A DNA stretch of 64,000 nt from Geosiphon pyriformis. Taxonomy: Eukaryota; Glomeromycota; Glomeromycetes; Archaeosporales; Geosiphonaceae. Below, in pieces: positions 38,067 through 49,640 of this stretch (positions within the stretch are counted from its first letter, which is position 1; every line of letters begins with the position of its first letter). The notes under the pieces are model-generated. The model saw only the letters and a program-made list of their open reading frames with translations, was not told the origin of the DNA and ran no database searches. Made by a program: the position numbers and the translations under genes. The stretch lies in the NCBI GenBank assembly GCA_016748015.1, contig JAAOMT010000557.1:62001-126000 (forward strand). Reading direction: 5' to 3'.

Positions 38067-38922
38067 TGTTACTCATAAAAATATAGGAATTATATTAGCA
38101 TAATTATTAGCCAATCAGAAGTAAGCGTAGTAAATGTGGAATTCCAGGATTTCTCTCAGGAATTGCAGGATTCCAGGAATTTTAGGATTCTCAACGAGGA
38201 ATTGCAAGATTCCTCTCAAAGGAATTGCAGGATTCCAGGAATTCTAGGATTCCTGTTGTAAAGAATCGAGGAATTGAGGAATCTCAATTATGTATATATA
38301 GTAGTAGTGTTAGAAAAAAAAAGACAGAATCGATACCACAGAATCCTTAGCCAAGAAACTAATCATTAAATAAATAATCATTCCATATCTCAATCCACTC
38401 TCCACTATCAACACTTCATGTTGATAGTAATTGATACTTAACCATGCTGGAACAATAGCTCTTGATCACAGCTATTGAGGAGATACTAATGGACCAAATT
38501 GCCTTGGCTTATTTTCTTTACTTTCTTTACTTTTATTCTTATTTATTTTATTTTCTTCTGTTTTGATTTTTGTTGTTGTATACTAATTGATTAAAAGATT
38601 AAACACTGAGTTATTGACGTCAAGGATAGCCTGGTAAAAAACCCAGAAATAAGAGTAGGATTTTATATATATTATTGGATAGCTTACCAGAAGGGCATGA
38701 CTGCCAGACTAAATCCAGCCACCATGCTGAGAAAGAAATTGGGAAAACTCTTGGAAGGATACATCTACTATCGACACCATTGAATCTCTGTCCATTATAC
38801 AAAGAACTCAACCAAAACCTTCAGAGACTAAATCTTCAGATCGATATCAACTGCAATTAGCTTTGAGCACCAAGTTATGAGTTTGTTATTTGATTTGACA
38901 GCAGAAATAATCACCTGTAACA
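38067..38922 (+). repeat. 3' LTR
   Basis: Starts TGTTACTCAT and ends CACCTGTAACA, matching 28758-29643 along its length. Over the first ~330 bp I count a little over twenty substitutions, all transitions except one, plus short indels in the GGATTCC array. Confidence 0.93.
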
Positions 38923-38926
38923 CCGA
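38923..38926. repeat. 4-bp Ty3 target-site duplication, right copy
   Basis: CCGA, paired with CCAA at 28754-28757; the difference is one transition. Confidence 0.7.
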
Positions 38927-41900
38927 ACAAAATGTCGAGCATTGCCTGAGACAACCTGACTATAAGCCATGACGTACCTTTCCCGAACACTCATAGGAAG
39001 AGACAAATCAGAATGAGCAGCATGCCCAGCCAAAGCATCAGCCTTGTCATTGTGAACATCACCTGAATGGCCCTTCATCTTCACCCACCCAATAGAAAGG
39101 TTCTTATCCTCAATCAACTTGCAAATATAATGTCTCTCCACCCAACACTTGTTCCTGAAATCTGGAGCAATCAAACTCAATTCTGAAACACATGCATCAA
39201 TAGCAGCCTAACTATCAGTGTTAATAACAACCAAACACAAAGAAGGAACACATTCCAGCGCCAGAGCAATAGTGTGAAGCTCAGCCATAGTAGAAGAAAG
39301 CAACTTACTGACCTCAACACCAATACCCATACCAGCATCGGGAAAATAAGCTGCAGCCCCACCCACAACCTCTGCAGTGTTCAAATGAGACAGAGAACCA
39401 TTAGTATACACTGTGAAAGCATTAGACCAGAATTCATGCAAATGTTCTTGAACAACCAAATATCTTTCCAAATCAGAAAAGCTTGAACCACTAGAGACTG
39501 TGGATAGACCACTAGGAATGAAATGATGACCATTCATGTATGCAGAAACTTTGGAGTACCACAAGGGTACAGAACCCCTGAAACTTAGTCTTTTCTAGTG
39601 GTGAAAAGTCTTCCAACTGAGAACTGATCCATCCTTGCCTAATAACCTGTCACCAAAGGCAACACCAAAATGCTTTAAAGAGGGAACCACACCAAAATAA
39701 AAGGAGCTACCCAAGATTGTTGACACAGAGAAGCAACCAGCACCACGAAAAGCACAAAGCAAATTGTTGGCCAGGCATATATTATTGTCCAAAAAAATTC
39801 TAACCACACCAGCAAGAAAATTGTTAGAGAAACTAACCCTCAACTTCACAGAATATTGCAAGGGGTTTAACAGAGCCCACCCTAATATCTGTAGATCTAA
39901 AAAACAATGTTCAAACAAATGCCCCAGAATACCAGGTGCATTTGAGAACCAAACCAATGAAGCCACCTTTCCTTCAGCCTGGATCTGTTCAAAAGTTTTC
40001 ATGCCATAAAGGGAGGGATGATGCAAAGCCTCACTGGGAAAATCTTGGGGCAAATTTGCTTTAAATTTGAGACCTTTCCTCAGCATAACATCCTATTTTA
40101 AGCAGACACTCTTAGAAACAAAGCTGAATTATGTGCGATAGCTGACAATAGGTTGCAGAACCGAAGACACCAAGTACACAAATTGTTTGTCCATCAAAGC
40201 CTTTCTGAGAACCATATTGGAGAAGAACCTGACATCTGACTGAGCTTTGGCTAAACTGGGTTTAGACAATCTGTCTGTTGACAAAAAAATGCCCAGATAT
40301 CTATGAACCTCAGTCTGTTTGGCAATAGAGATAGATAGTTTATTAATATGCAGAGATGCAGCTGAAACCCTTTTGTTGATAGGAATTGCCACAGTCTTTT
40401 CACTGTTAATTGTGATATCATTGACCTCAAAAAATTTGTCCACAATATCCAAGATACATTGTGTCGACACTTGACCATTACCAATTCAGATAGTATCATC
40501 CACAAAAGCACCTGCTACTAAGAATGAAGACTGACCACCACTAGACTCAATTCTGCCAAATTTCGCTACAAAGTTGGTATTGATTCTGTAACCATACAAA
40601 TGTTCATGATCCTTAACCTCGCACAACAAAGAGTCATAAAAAATCCTCCACAAGAGAGGAGAGAAGACCTCCTCTTGATCCAAACCATTCAACACACTGT
40701 ATCCATCTGAAAGGCCAAAATCAGTCATCACTCTATTAACCCTGTCTACATGTAAGTTCCCGAAAAACGACACAAATTTGTCACACATTTTGATCCGCTT
40801 CAAACTGGCCTCCAACTGCTGCCAACTAACAGAATTATAGGCCTTATGCATATTCTGCAACACCAACCAAACCTCTCTATTTTTTTCCAGAGCATCTTTC
40901 ACAATTGAACCAACAGCGAAAACTGGAGATTGAGTGGACGTACCCTTCAGGACTGAGAAATTGTTACCCCAGAGAACATCAAATCTGGAACAGACTGAAG
41001 AGATACAGTCAGACAATAATTTAGAGAGTATCTTTCTGGCTGTCTCAATTAATGCAATGGGTCTTGTATTTGTAAGAATGCCATCCCATTCATATGGTTT
41101 GGAAATCATAGAAACCCAAGCTCTTTTCCAAAGGACCAGAATCTCACTGGTATTTAAGCAAGAATTCAAGAGACCCAACAAACACCCAAGCATATTATCA
41201 CCACAATGTTTCCATAGCTCATTAGAGATACCAGACAGGCCAGCCGCTTTGCCATCAGGTAGATTCAAAATCACATTCACCAATTCATTGAAATGGATGT
41301 TATTCATGACATCAAAGAAGGCATTATCTTTCACATAATCCAAAGGTGTGTATTGGTGGGCCCATCTGGAGGGCATCACTGAAAGTAACATATGCTCTCT
41401 TGTCCAGTTAATCATAATACTGTCAACCCTGCTTTTCATCTCAATTGGATCCAAAACCAGTTCATTGCCTATGACCAAGTGGTCCAACACAATCTTACAA
41501 AAAGGCCACTCCAAAACACTCCTAATCATGCCACCCTTGTTAAAACTGAAATTCTCCATGCATTTATTGATAGCACTCCGAATTGCTGTATTCCTAGCCA
41601 CTCTGGATTCATAATACTTAAACTTTCTATAACACTTCCTAACCTGAGACAGATGCTTGAACACCTCCACCAAATCAGCTTTATTTTAAACCAAGAAATC
41701 AAACTTGAAAGCCTCTTTACAATTTACCAGAAACCATCTTTTGATTAAGCAATCACACTTATGCTTATCACCTGTATTCAAACTCTTGACAACCTTAGCT
41801 ACCAACAATTCAAGTCCAAGAAATTTCGATGAATGTTTGTTCCTTGAACAGTTAAATTTGCTAAACCAGCGCCTAGAAAACATAGCATCAGCAGCTTTCA

Positions 41901-42810
41901 CTATAATTTCACACAACACATCCCACATCTCATCCAGGTTATCAAGAACCTTAGCACTCAAAAAACTACCTATGACCAAGGACAGAGCAGCAGACACATT
42001 ATCCTTAAACTGTAACCATTTGGAAGGGTCAGCATCCTTAAAGTCAAATTTCCATCTGTCTCTATTGGCTTGTTTGCGAATACTGTTTAGCTGAGCATCA
42101 AAAAGACCCCCCAGCCTAATTGAAACTGAAATCATCTTATGATCCATGTTAAAAAACTTCGAAACCATGCCAATGTCCCACTTCATCAGAGCAGAAACTA
42201 AGTTTTCACTAACAAAAATATAATCAATAACTTTTTTTACACCTCTGGAGTTGCTCCACATAGATGAACTAGCCAAAGAGTGTCCTTTGAAAGAGTTAAC
42301 AAGACCCAGATCCACACATTTTCTGAGACTAGCACTTTTCTTGGTATCTGATTCATTGAAGTCCCCACCCAAGATGACAAAAGAGCTTGAGTTGATAGCG
42401 CTAGTGATCATGGAGTTGACAGCAAAAGCCTGGCCAAAATGCACACTAGTAGACACACCTGTGTAGATACCCAAGATTGTAACTGAAAGTTTGCCCTTAA
42501 ACAAGAGCCAAATCAAAATCAACTGACCAGGAATCTCATCAATCTTTAAAACATGCTGAGCCACCGAAGAGTTCATAATAACAGTCATGCCAGCACCAAA
42601 AGAACCCGCATCAAGACCTGACGTAAAAATGTGAACACCAGAGAACCTATTCATGATCCACGGCTTAATGCCAGATTTCAACTTTGTCTTCATAATGATA
42701 GACATGTCATTACCAGAATCTATGTGCCATCTAACTACATCATTCTGTTTGGCAGGAATGTTCACACCCCTCACATTACATGTCACAATTCTCCAAACCA
42801 AACTGCTCAT
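38923..42810 (-). pseudogene. LINE ORF2: APE endonuclease, reverse transcriptase, RNase H
   Basis: It starts MSSLVWRIVTCNVRGVN. APE-type endonuclease: VTCNVRG, MKTKLK (a Glu is normal at the K after M), ILGGDFNESD, VIDYIFVSE, NMDHKMISV. RT: LPDGKAAGLSGISNELWK, RPIALIETARKILSKLL, AGAFVDDTI (the FVDD box intact, followed directly by a stop at 40486). RNase H: FTVYTNGSLS (D to N at the first acidic site), STMAELHTIALALE, VINTDS and GHSGDVHNDKADALAGHA. Stops near 41686, 40486, 40129, 39595 and 39208 all lie in one frame of 1,296 codons, which resumes at 28753. It is inactive now. Confidence 0.88.
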
Positions 42811-44648
42811 TGAGATAAAAAAGAGACCGCAGAACCCGAGCCAGCACACACTTGATCTAACTTCTTCAATACTGAACAAATCAAAGCTTCAAGAGCCATC
42901 AACTTCGACTCCAAACAGCCCACTTTTAAAGTCAAAATTTTCGAACTACTCAAACCCAAATTAGAAACACCAGAGGAAACTGAAAAGAAAGGAAGAGCCA
43001 TAGGCTTAGGATCATCCAGGACCATATTTGAACCAAATTTCACATTTGCCATAACAGGGATAACTGATGGCTGAAAAGAAGAGGTGAGAGCTATGAGCAC
43101 CAGGTTTAAATTGTCAAGTTTGTTTACAATACCCGACACCTTATCTGTGAAAAGTTCCAAAGAATGCTCCAAAGAAATGAGACGAGTTTCCAAAAATGAA
43201 TTAACAGAAACCACAGGAAACGAATGACCAATCACACTTGAGGCACCAGAAGAAGAGCCAAAACCAGAACCAGAACCAGGGTGAGAACCATCAGATGAAG
43301 ATACCAGAGAGACAACCTGGGCCCAAAATTTGCCACCAAATGCAGCCGGTCAAGAAATAGGCACACTCTTTTTTGCATACAGCTTGGCCAACTGGAGGCG
43401 GTTCTCATCAGAGACAACCCTTTTAAATGACTTGGACAGTTTAGTAGAAGCTGAGATCTCAGCATCACACTCTAGAACAGAATAACCAAGTTTCCCATAC
43501 TGTTCACACCAAACAAGGTCCAATCTAGCCCAAGAAAGTTTTACCCCACCAAAAATAGGCTCTGTACAAAATGCAGACTCCAATATCTTGTCATTCTCAA
43601 AACAAACCACAGCACAATGAACTCTATTACCAGTGTCCAAGGACCAATTTATAACACAAGTTTTCTCACCAGCTCTTGTCAAGAGATCACCAAGATCATA
43701 AGCCATTGTTTCCACTGGTAAAGTAAACAAAAGTGCCTTATACCGATCCCTAGATGCCCATGTCTCATGATCCCCCACAGCCTTGACTACATGCATCGAA
43801 TCTTTCCCAATTAAAAATGACCACTTAGCTGCCAACTGATCTGTCTGACTCAATTTGGCAAACTCCACCACAGCCTTCTGCCACAGCCCAATGAGTTGTA
43901 CTCGGATCAACACTACTTGACCAAACTCGAATACTGTGGTAATGATCATTTCTTTTGACATGTCCATGAGAATTTCCTTGATTACTACAATCCGATCTGA
44001 GCAAATTTCTTGTTTCTTAAGATCGCTGTTTACTATGATGTTATTTTCCCTGGCCAATGACATGGCTTTCTCCATGCTTTCTGATGAGACAAATGTTGAT
44101 CGGATGATCCTTTCAAATTTTGAGGGGGTAGTGGCCTCCCCAAAACCATTGATTGTTGAAAATAATTTCCTGATAACCTGAGTCTTGGCCGTCACTAATT
44201 TCCTCTCCACAGCAGATAGATTAATGTTCAAAGCAAACAATTTCTTTACAGTAACTTCCACTTAAGACTTAACAATTTTGGGATCCACCCACACCTTTTT
44301 CAGAGAGAAAGACAAACGGGGAGGAAGAGAAACTTCCTCCTCATCATCCATGTCATAATTAATAGAGCCGAGAGGGGAGCCAACAGTTGCACCATTATTG
44401 AAACACTTGGCTTGAAGCGTATTTATCTTGGAATCAGGTACTTCCTTACCTTTGGAAGCTTCTCCATCAGTATTCATGCCATTAAACTGCCTGACCACAT
44501 GACCAGACCCACCACTTTCGAGAGTTGTATCACCACTTGAGAGCTTAACACCACCAGGAGGTTTCTTGATTTTATGACCTGAACCACTACCAACCGAACC
44601 AGTGGTTAAAACTCTGGTTGACCTTCTCTTAACACTAGAGCCACTCAT
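42807..44648 (-). pseudogene. LINE ORF1 (Gag-like RNA-binding protein)
   Basis: A 614-codon frame with only two in-frame stops (44262, 43350). It has a basic, Ser/Gly-rich N-terminus, a structured middle with KWSFLIGKDSMHVVKAVGD and DRYKALLFTLPV, and a degenerate zinc knuckle CEQYGKLGYSVLEC (C-x2-Y-x4-Y-x4-C) in which two of four CCHC ligands have become Tyr. Its TGA overlaps the ORF2 ATG (ATGA, 42810-42807). It probably packaged LINE RNA when intact. Confidence 0.8.
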
Positions 44649-44791
44649 AGTGGCAGCTGGACTGACAACGAAAGGGTTTGTTTCTTGTGAAATAGTAGAA
44701 GACAGTATATAAAAAACAGAAAAACTTCTTTCAAAATTTTGACTCTTTTTCAGGAATTTGGGACGAAGGAGAGAAAGAAGTTTTTTTATTT

Positions 44792-44803
44792 TTTATAGAT
44801 AAT
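44792..44803. repeat. 12-bp LINE target-site duplication, copy 2
   Basis: TTTATAGATAAT, identical to 27813-27824, just beyond the LINE 5' end and inside the integrase of Ty3 copy C. Confidence 0.9.
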
Positions 44804-46867
44804 ATAATGATAATAATAGTCTTTTAATTCCAAATCTTTGATTCAATTCTGTTAATGTTCTGTTTACAAAGTGAGTTTTCTGGTCTAATAACAATTTTTT
44901 TGAACATCTATATCAACAAATCAAATCTTAATGAACAAATTTAACTATAAATTTTGCATTTGCTTTTTAAATTGCTTTTGCTTCTGGCTATTTTGTAAGA
45001 TATTCTATAACTACTGTTATATATTAATTGTTTCTACTGGTTATAATTAATGGTTTAACTAAGTTAATTTCAATTTAATTAAATAGTTGTCCCACTTTAA
45101 TTAGTCTTAATAGTTTACTAGATTTTATTTCTCCTTTTTTTTAATAAGCATCACAATTTTGAACATATTAAATAATGTCTAGATATATTAATAGCCAGTA
45201 GTATCTTTTTTTGGTTCTGTAATTACTCTAAGTGACTGGTTTGAATCTTTTCTGTTTTTTTAATATAATATATTTTGGTAAGTGATAAAGTATTTTGATT
45301 GTTGTTTTGTTTTTTTTGAGATAATTTTTCTTTAAACTATTGAGTATTAATATAATATTAGAGTTGTTAATATTTTTGTGTATTCATTTTTTGTTATATT
45401 TTTGGGTTGAAATGTTTAGATTTGTCTTATTCATGATAAACTATTAGCATTTTCATTTTTTTTATTTTACATGACAATCATCTTTAAATTCTTGTTTTTG
45501 GATTAATGTTAATCCTTTGTAATTAGTGTATACATTAAACTTTTAACTTAAATATTTTTTCTATTTGATAATAGTTCAATAGATAGCTAAATGTTTTAAT
45601 GCTAAAGTTTTATAGTTTTTTTTGACTAGACTTAAATTTTGGCTGGTATATGTTACTGAATGTTCTCATTTATTAGCTTTTTTTTGTAACAATACAGTTT
45701 TTAATGCTTAATTGGATGCATTAGTAGTAATAATAAATAACTTGCTGTAATCTGAATAGATTAGTATTAAAGCTTAAATAAGCTTTCTTCTTAAAATATC
45801 AAAAACTTCTTGTTGGTTTTTAGTTTATTCATATTTAATGTTCTTGGCTTAAAGCTGGTAAAGTGGTTGTACCAGTTTGAAGAAATTTTGAATAAAGCAG
45901 TAATAGTATCTGGCAAATCCCAAAAATGCTTTTAGTTCCATCAAGTTTGTTGGTATTAGAAAGTTCTTAACTATTTTAATTTTATCTGGATCTGTTTTGA
46001 TGTCATATTTGTTTACAATATGTCTCAAAAACTTGAGTTCAGTTTTGCCAAAAAAGCATTTGGTTGTATTTAATTTCAATACAGCTTTTCTTAACTTTTT
46101 GAATATTTGTTGAAAATAATGAAAATAATCATTAAATGTTTTTAAAAACACATTGGTGTTATTTAAGTAAACCACTATGAATTTCTATAGTAATCTGGTA
46201 TAGACAATTTTCATAAGCTATTAAAAAGTAACTGGGACATTAGTTAAGCTAAATAACATAATATTGAATTTAAAATTCTTTTTTCTAGTAGTAAATACTG
46301 TCTTTTTCTTATCAGCTAAATTCATGACTACTTGTCAGTAATTACTATTTAAGTTTAATGTTAAGAATCATTTTTTTTTTAAAAGCATTAAATAACTTTT
46401 CAATCTGTAAAGTCAGATAGTTGTTTTTATGAGTAATACTATTAAGTTTTTAGTAGTCTACACAAAAATAGATTTTTCTATTTTTTTTCTACTAATAATG
46501 ATCATGAACTCATTAATAGTTAAATTAATTTATTGTTTAATATTTAGTTGATTTTTTATCTGATGATCTCATGACTAGTAAGTAGTACTCTGTATGTTCT
46601 TTGTTTAATTGACATAATATCTCCAGTTTTAATCTGATGTTGAATGATATTAGTTCTGCTAAATTTGTTTTTACTGGCAAAAATATCAATAAAATTATTA
46701 AGTAGCAGTTTGATTTGCATACATTAAAGTAGATCTAAATTTCTCAAGTTTATTTGTTCTAATTGTTTTGGTTGTAATAAATAGCATTTTTCTTGTTCAT
46801 ATATAGTTTGCAATATAATATTTACATATTTACAAAGTTGTAAAAAGTTTGAAATGATAGTGGGTGC
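44804..46867 (-). mobile_element. Decayed Ty3/gypsy interior of copy C (RT to integrase)
   Basis: The integrase DDE-region relic begins at the LINE junction (ELNQRFGIKRL-like reading near 44860-44810). RNase H traces follow. A 108-codon open RT piece at 46175-45849 reads YLNNTNVFLKTF, then TTKCFFGKTELKFL and ELKAFLGFARYYYCFI. It continues across the LINE at 27824. It is very AT-rich and inactive. Confidence 0.8.
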
Positions 46868-47721
46868 TATTATAGATAATTATTTGGGGTCTGGAAACAA
46901 ATAACAAACCCATAACTTGGTGCTTAATAAATAATCTAATGAGTGATGTTTGAAGATTTTGGTAATTTGAAGGTTTTGATATCAGAAAATTTTGGTAGAG
47001 TCTTTTGTATAATGAACAGAGATTTAATAGTTGTTTTTAGTAGTTTTCTGAAATTGCAATTCTGTCAATTCTTTTTTCAGCTTGGTGGTTGACAATCCTC
47101 TGATAAGTAATTTTTAAATTTAAATGTTTACTCTCTTACATAAAATTTTTGATCAGACAATTCTTAATATTAGCAACTCAGTGCTTAATCCTTAATCAAT
47201 TAGTAAACAACAAAAAATAAAGAAAAAAATAAAATAAAAAACATAAAAAAAATTAGCCAAAACAAAAAAGAGTTAGTATTTTATCAATAGCCATAATCAA
47301 AAGCTATTGGTCCAGTATAGTTAAGTATCAGCAATTATTAACATGAATTGTTAATAGTGAAAAGATAGGTTGTAATATATAATAAGTATTTTATTAATAT
47401 TGGATGTTTTTATTTCAAGTCATAAAATATTATTGTATAAAGAAATAAATCTGAAATTAGAACTGAAGGTTCTAAGCTAAAAATTCTGTCTTTTCTGCTT
47501 TTAATACTATTGCTATATATATATAAATTTTATTGTATGAGATTTTTTAAATTTCTCAATTTTTTAGCCAGAAATTCTGGAATTTCTGAAATCTTGCGAT
47601 TCTTCACATGAGAATCCTGCAATTCTTCTGAAAGAAATTCTGGAATTCCACTTTTACTATGTTTTATTCTAATTGGCTAATTTATGTATTAATATATAAT
47701 TCCTATATTTTATAAGTAATA
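46868..47721 (-). mobile_element. Solo LTR inserted in copy C
   Basis: An 854-bp minus-oriented LTR (intact copies 856 and 886 bp): TTATAGATAATTATTT end, AATAACAAACCCATAACTTGG, ATCAATTAGTAAACAACAA, ATTCTGGAATTTC-type array, and AATTCCTATATTTTATAAGTAAT at the other end. It sits between RT and dUTPase relics of copy C without interior sequence, as left by LTR-LTR recombination. Confidence 0.75.
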
Positions 47722-49225
47722 GTGTTTAATTCTTAACTTTAACACTTAAGTATCTAATGATGTTTTCATTTGGTATTTTTATGAAGTTTTCAGTTGTATT
47801 ATGTATTAAGATCTTAATGTATTTGTGGTTTTTAGATGATATATAAAGATTGATAATATTTGTTTTAGCTTTAAAAATCTGGATTTGATCTTTTACTTTT
47901 CTCTTTATAACTAATATATACTAGTTATATGATAAAATAGAAATTAATTGATGGGTGGAGATAATTTTTTTCTTATCAATGATTTTTTTTTCTGTTATAT
48001 TAACTGGTACTTTTATTTTATCTATAAATTCAAACTTCTTTATTTTTCTTACTATAATTTTTAACTTTTTTCTGGTTTTTACTGACATTAACTGAGTTAT
48101 TTTAACCAAAGACAGAAATATTGTCTATACTATCTTTTTATTTGGTTTAATTGTGTATTCTTTTTCCAAATCATTTTGTAGTATTGTAATAATATTTTTT
48201 ATATATTTTGCATCAATTATTTTTTTTCTAATATTAATTTCTTTTTTTATTAAACTATCTAAAAACTAATTAGATTATTGTTATTGTTAGAATTTTTAGT
48301 ACTATTTTTAAATCTATGCTAATACACAAATAAAATTCCAATCTGATGGCAGTTTTTTCTGAATATCTGAAATTAAATTTTGTATTAGTATTATGTACAT
48401 ATTTTGATATAATATTCTTATTATTATTACTAAATTATTTATGTTTCTGTTTCTTTGAAAAATTTGAAAGTGCAATATATTGTTAGAATTTTTGTCAGAG
48501 TTTGAATTATTATTGTTGTTATTGCTATTGTAAAAAGAGTTGAAACTATTGTTGTTATCATCATTAAGATCTGAATTACAATTGAATTTTGATTTTAATT
48601 CTAATACATATTTGCTGATTAGTTCTTTCTTTTTGGAAATTAAATAAATTATGTATAGTAATAGATTGTAGATAAGATTACAATTGTTATAATATTTAAA
48701 GTTATTGGGAATTAGATAATATTTACAGAGTTTAGTATTTATTTGTTCCAAATACTGCTCTTGCTCTTCTTTAATAGATGTTAAATTTTGGTAATGTTTA
48801 TGAAATTATTCTGGATTGCTTAGGATGTTAATAAATGCATTTGAGTTGGAAATAAAAACAGTTTTAACAGGTTTTGGTGGGTTGTTTTTAATTATCAATA
48901 ATTTATTAAGTAAAGTGTTTTTGACTTTGGTGCTTGCTATTTGCCAGATTTTATTTTTATTATGTGAATATTCATTCAAGTATAAGAGTACTTTGTTTTA
49001 TGCAGTATTAAAAGATATTTTTCAGCCCATCCAGTTACTTATAAGAATTGTATATTAACACAATACATTATCTATTTTTTTACAACCAAAAATATTATTT
49101 TACATTCTTTTATTAAATAGCATTTTTTCATAAGCAAGACATGATTTATTGTTCCACTTTTCCTGTTGTTTTGGATATCCAAAGTGTTTTCTATGACATA
49201 GTTTGCAATAGTAATAGGTATATAT
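47722..49225 (-). mobile_element. Decayed Ty3/gypsy interior of copy C (dUTPase and upstream)
   Basis: The minus-strand open piece 48109-47921 reads ITQLMSVKTRKKLKIIVRKI and FIDKIKVPVNITEKKI, aligning with the dUTPase C-terminus of the young element. 48751-48314 aligns with the region entering dUTPase motif 1 (QNLISDIQKKLP matching NAGFDLRYPGK). This shows the dUTPase is an old family trait. Protease and Gag are not confidently visible. Confidence 0.7.
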
Positions 49226-49640
49226 TGTTACAAATAATTATTTGGAGTGTTAATACAAATAACAAATTCATAATTTGGTGCTCAATAGCTGATAATATTG
49301 GTAATTTCTAAAGATTTTGAAATTTAAAGGTTTTGGTTAAATTCTTTATATAATAGACAAAAATTTAATTGATAGTTTCTTTTGTGAAATTTTTTTTTCA
49401 ACATAGTGGCTGGTTTATTTTGACAGTTATGTCTTTTTGGTAAATTATTCTTAAATTTTTATTCTTGTTCTTAAGTTTTCTACCAGTTTATCTTTGACAT
49501 CAAATACTTAGTGCTTAATTTTTTTAATCAATTAGTAAACAACAAAAAAATAAAACAAACTAAAATAAAAAAAATAAAAAAAAAGAAGAAAAGAAAAGAA
49601 AAAATTAGTATCTTGTTATTACTTATAGAAAAAGTACAAG
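49226..49640 (-). mobile_element. Truncated LTR, minus orientation (5' LTR of copy C?)
   Basis: It begins with a preserved TGTTACA end, then AATAACAAATTCATAATTTGG, TTATATAATAGACAAA, CAATTAGTAAACAACAAA and an A-rich tract. It stops near 49640 where a plus-oriented LTR relic starts, so its outer half is missing. Confidence 0.7.

Larger units (their letters stand above)
28758..38922 (+). mobile_element. Full-length Ty3/gypsy LTR retrotransposon carrying a dUTPase
   Basis: It is bounded by TG...CA LTRs of 886 and 856 bp, with PBS, PPT and target duplication. Interior order: Gag with CCHC knuckle, retropepsin, Cys-rich segment, dUTPase, RT, RNase H, integrase, C-terminal tail. From 29706 to about 35905 all domains share one frame; a single shift near 35905-35912 moves the integrase to another frame. 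More than twenty in-frame stops make it non-autonomous now. It is a fungal genomic element, inserted into ORF2 of the LINE. Confidence 0.92.
38923..44791 (-). mobile_element. LINE (non-LTR retrotransposon), 5' part
   Basis: It contains the 5' UTR (44791-44649), ORF1 and most of ORF2. Together with 27825-28757 the element is about 6.8 kb, bounded by a perfect 12-bp target duplication and a poly(A) tail, so it looks full length. ORF1 and ORF2 overlap by ATGA. No frameshift was found in either ORF, only in-frame stops. Confidence 0.9.

Noticed and set aside
28758-38922. Stop codons as direct proof of RIP
   Set aside because: Any stop codon can arise by one transition from CAA, CAG, CGA or TGG, so stops alone are not diagnostic; the LTR transition bias and lack of indels are used instead.
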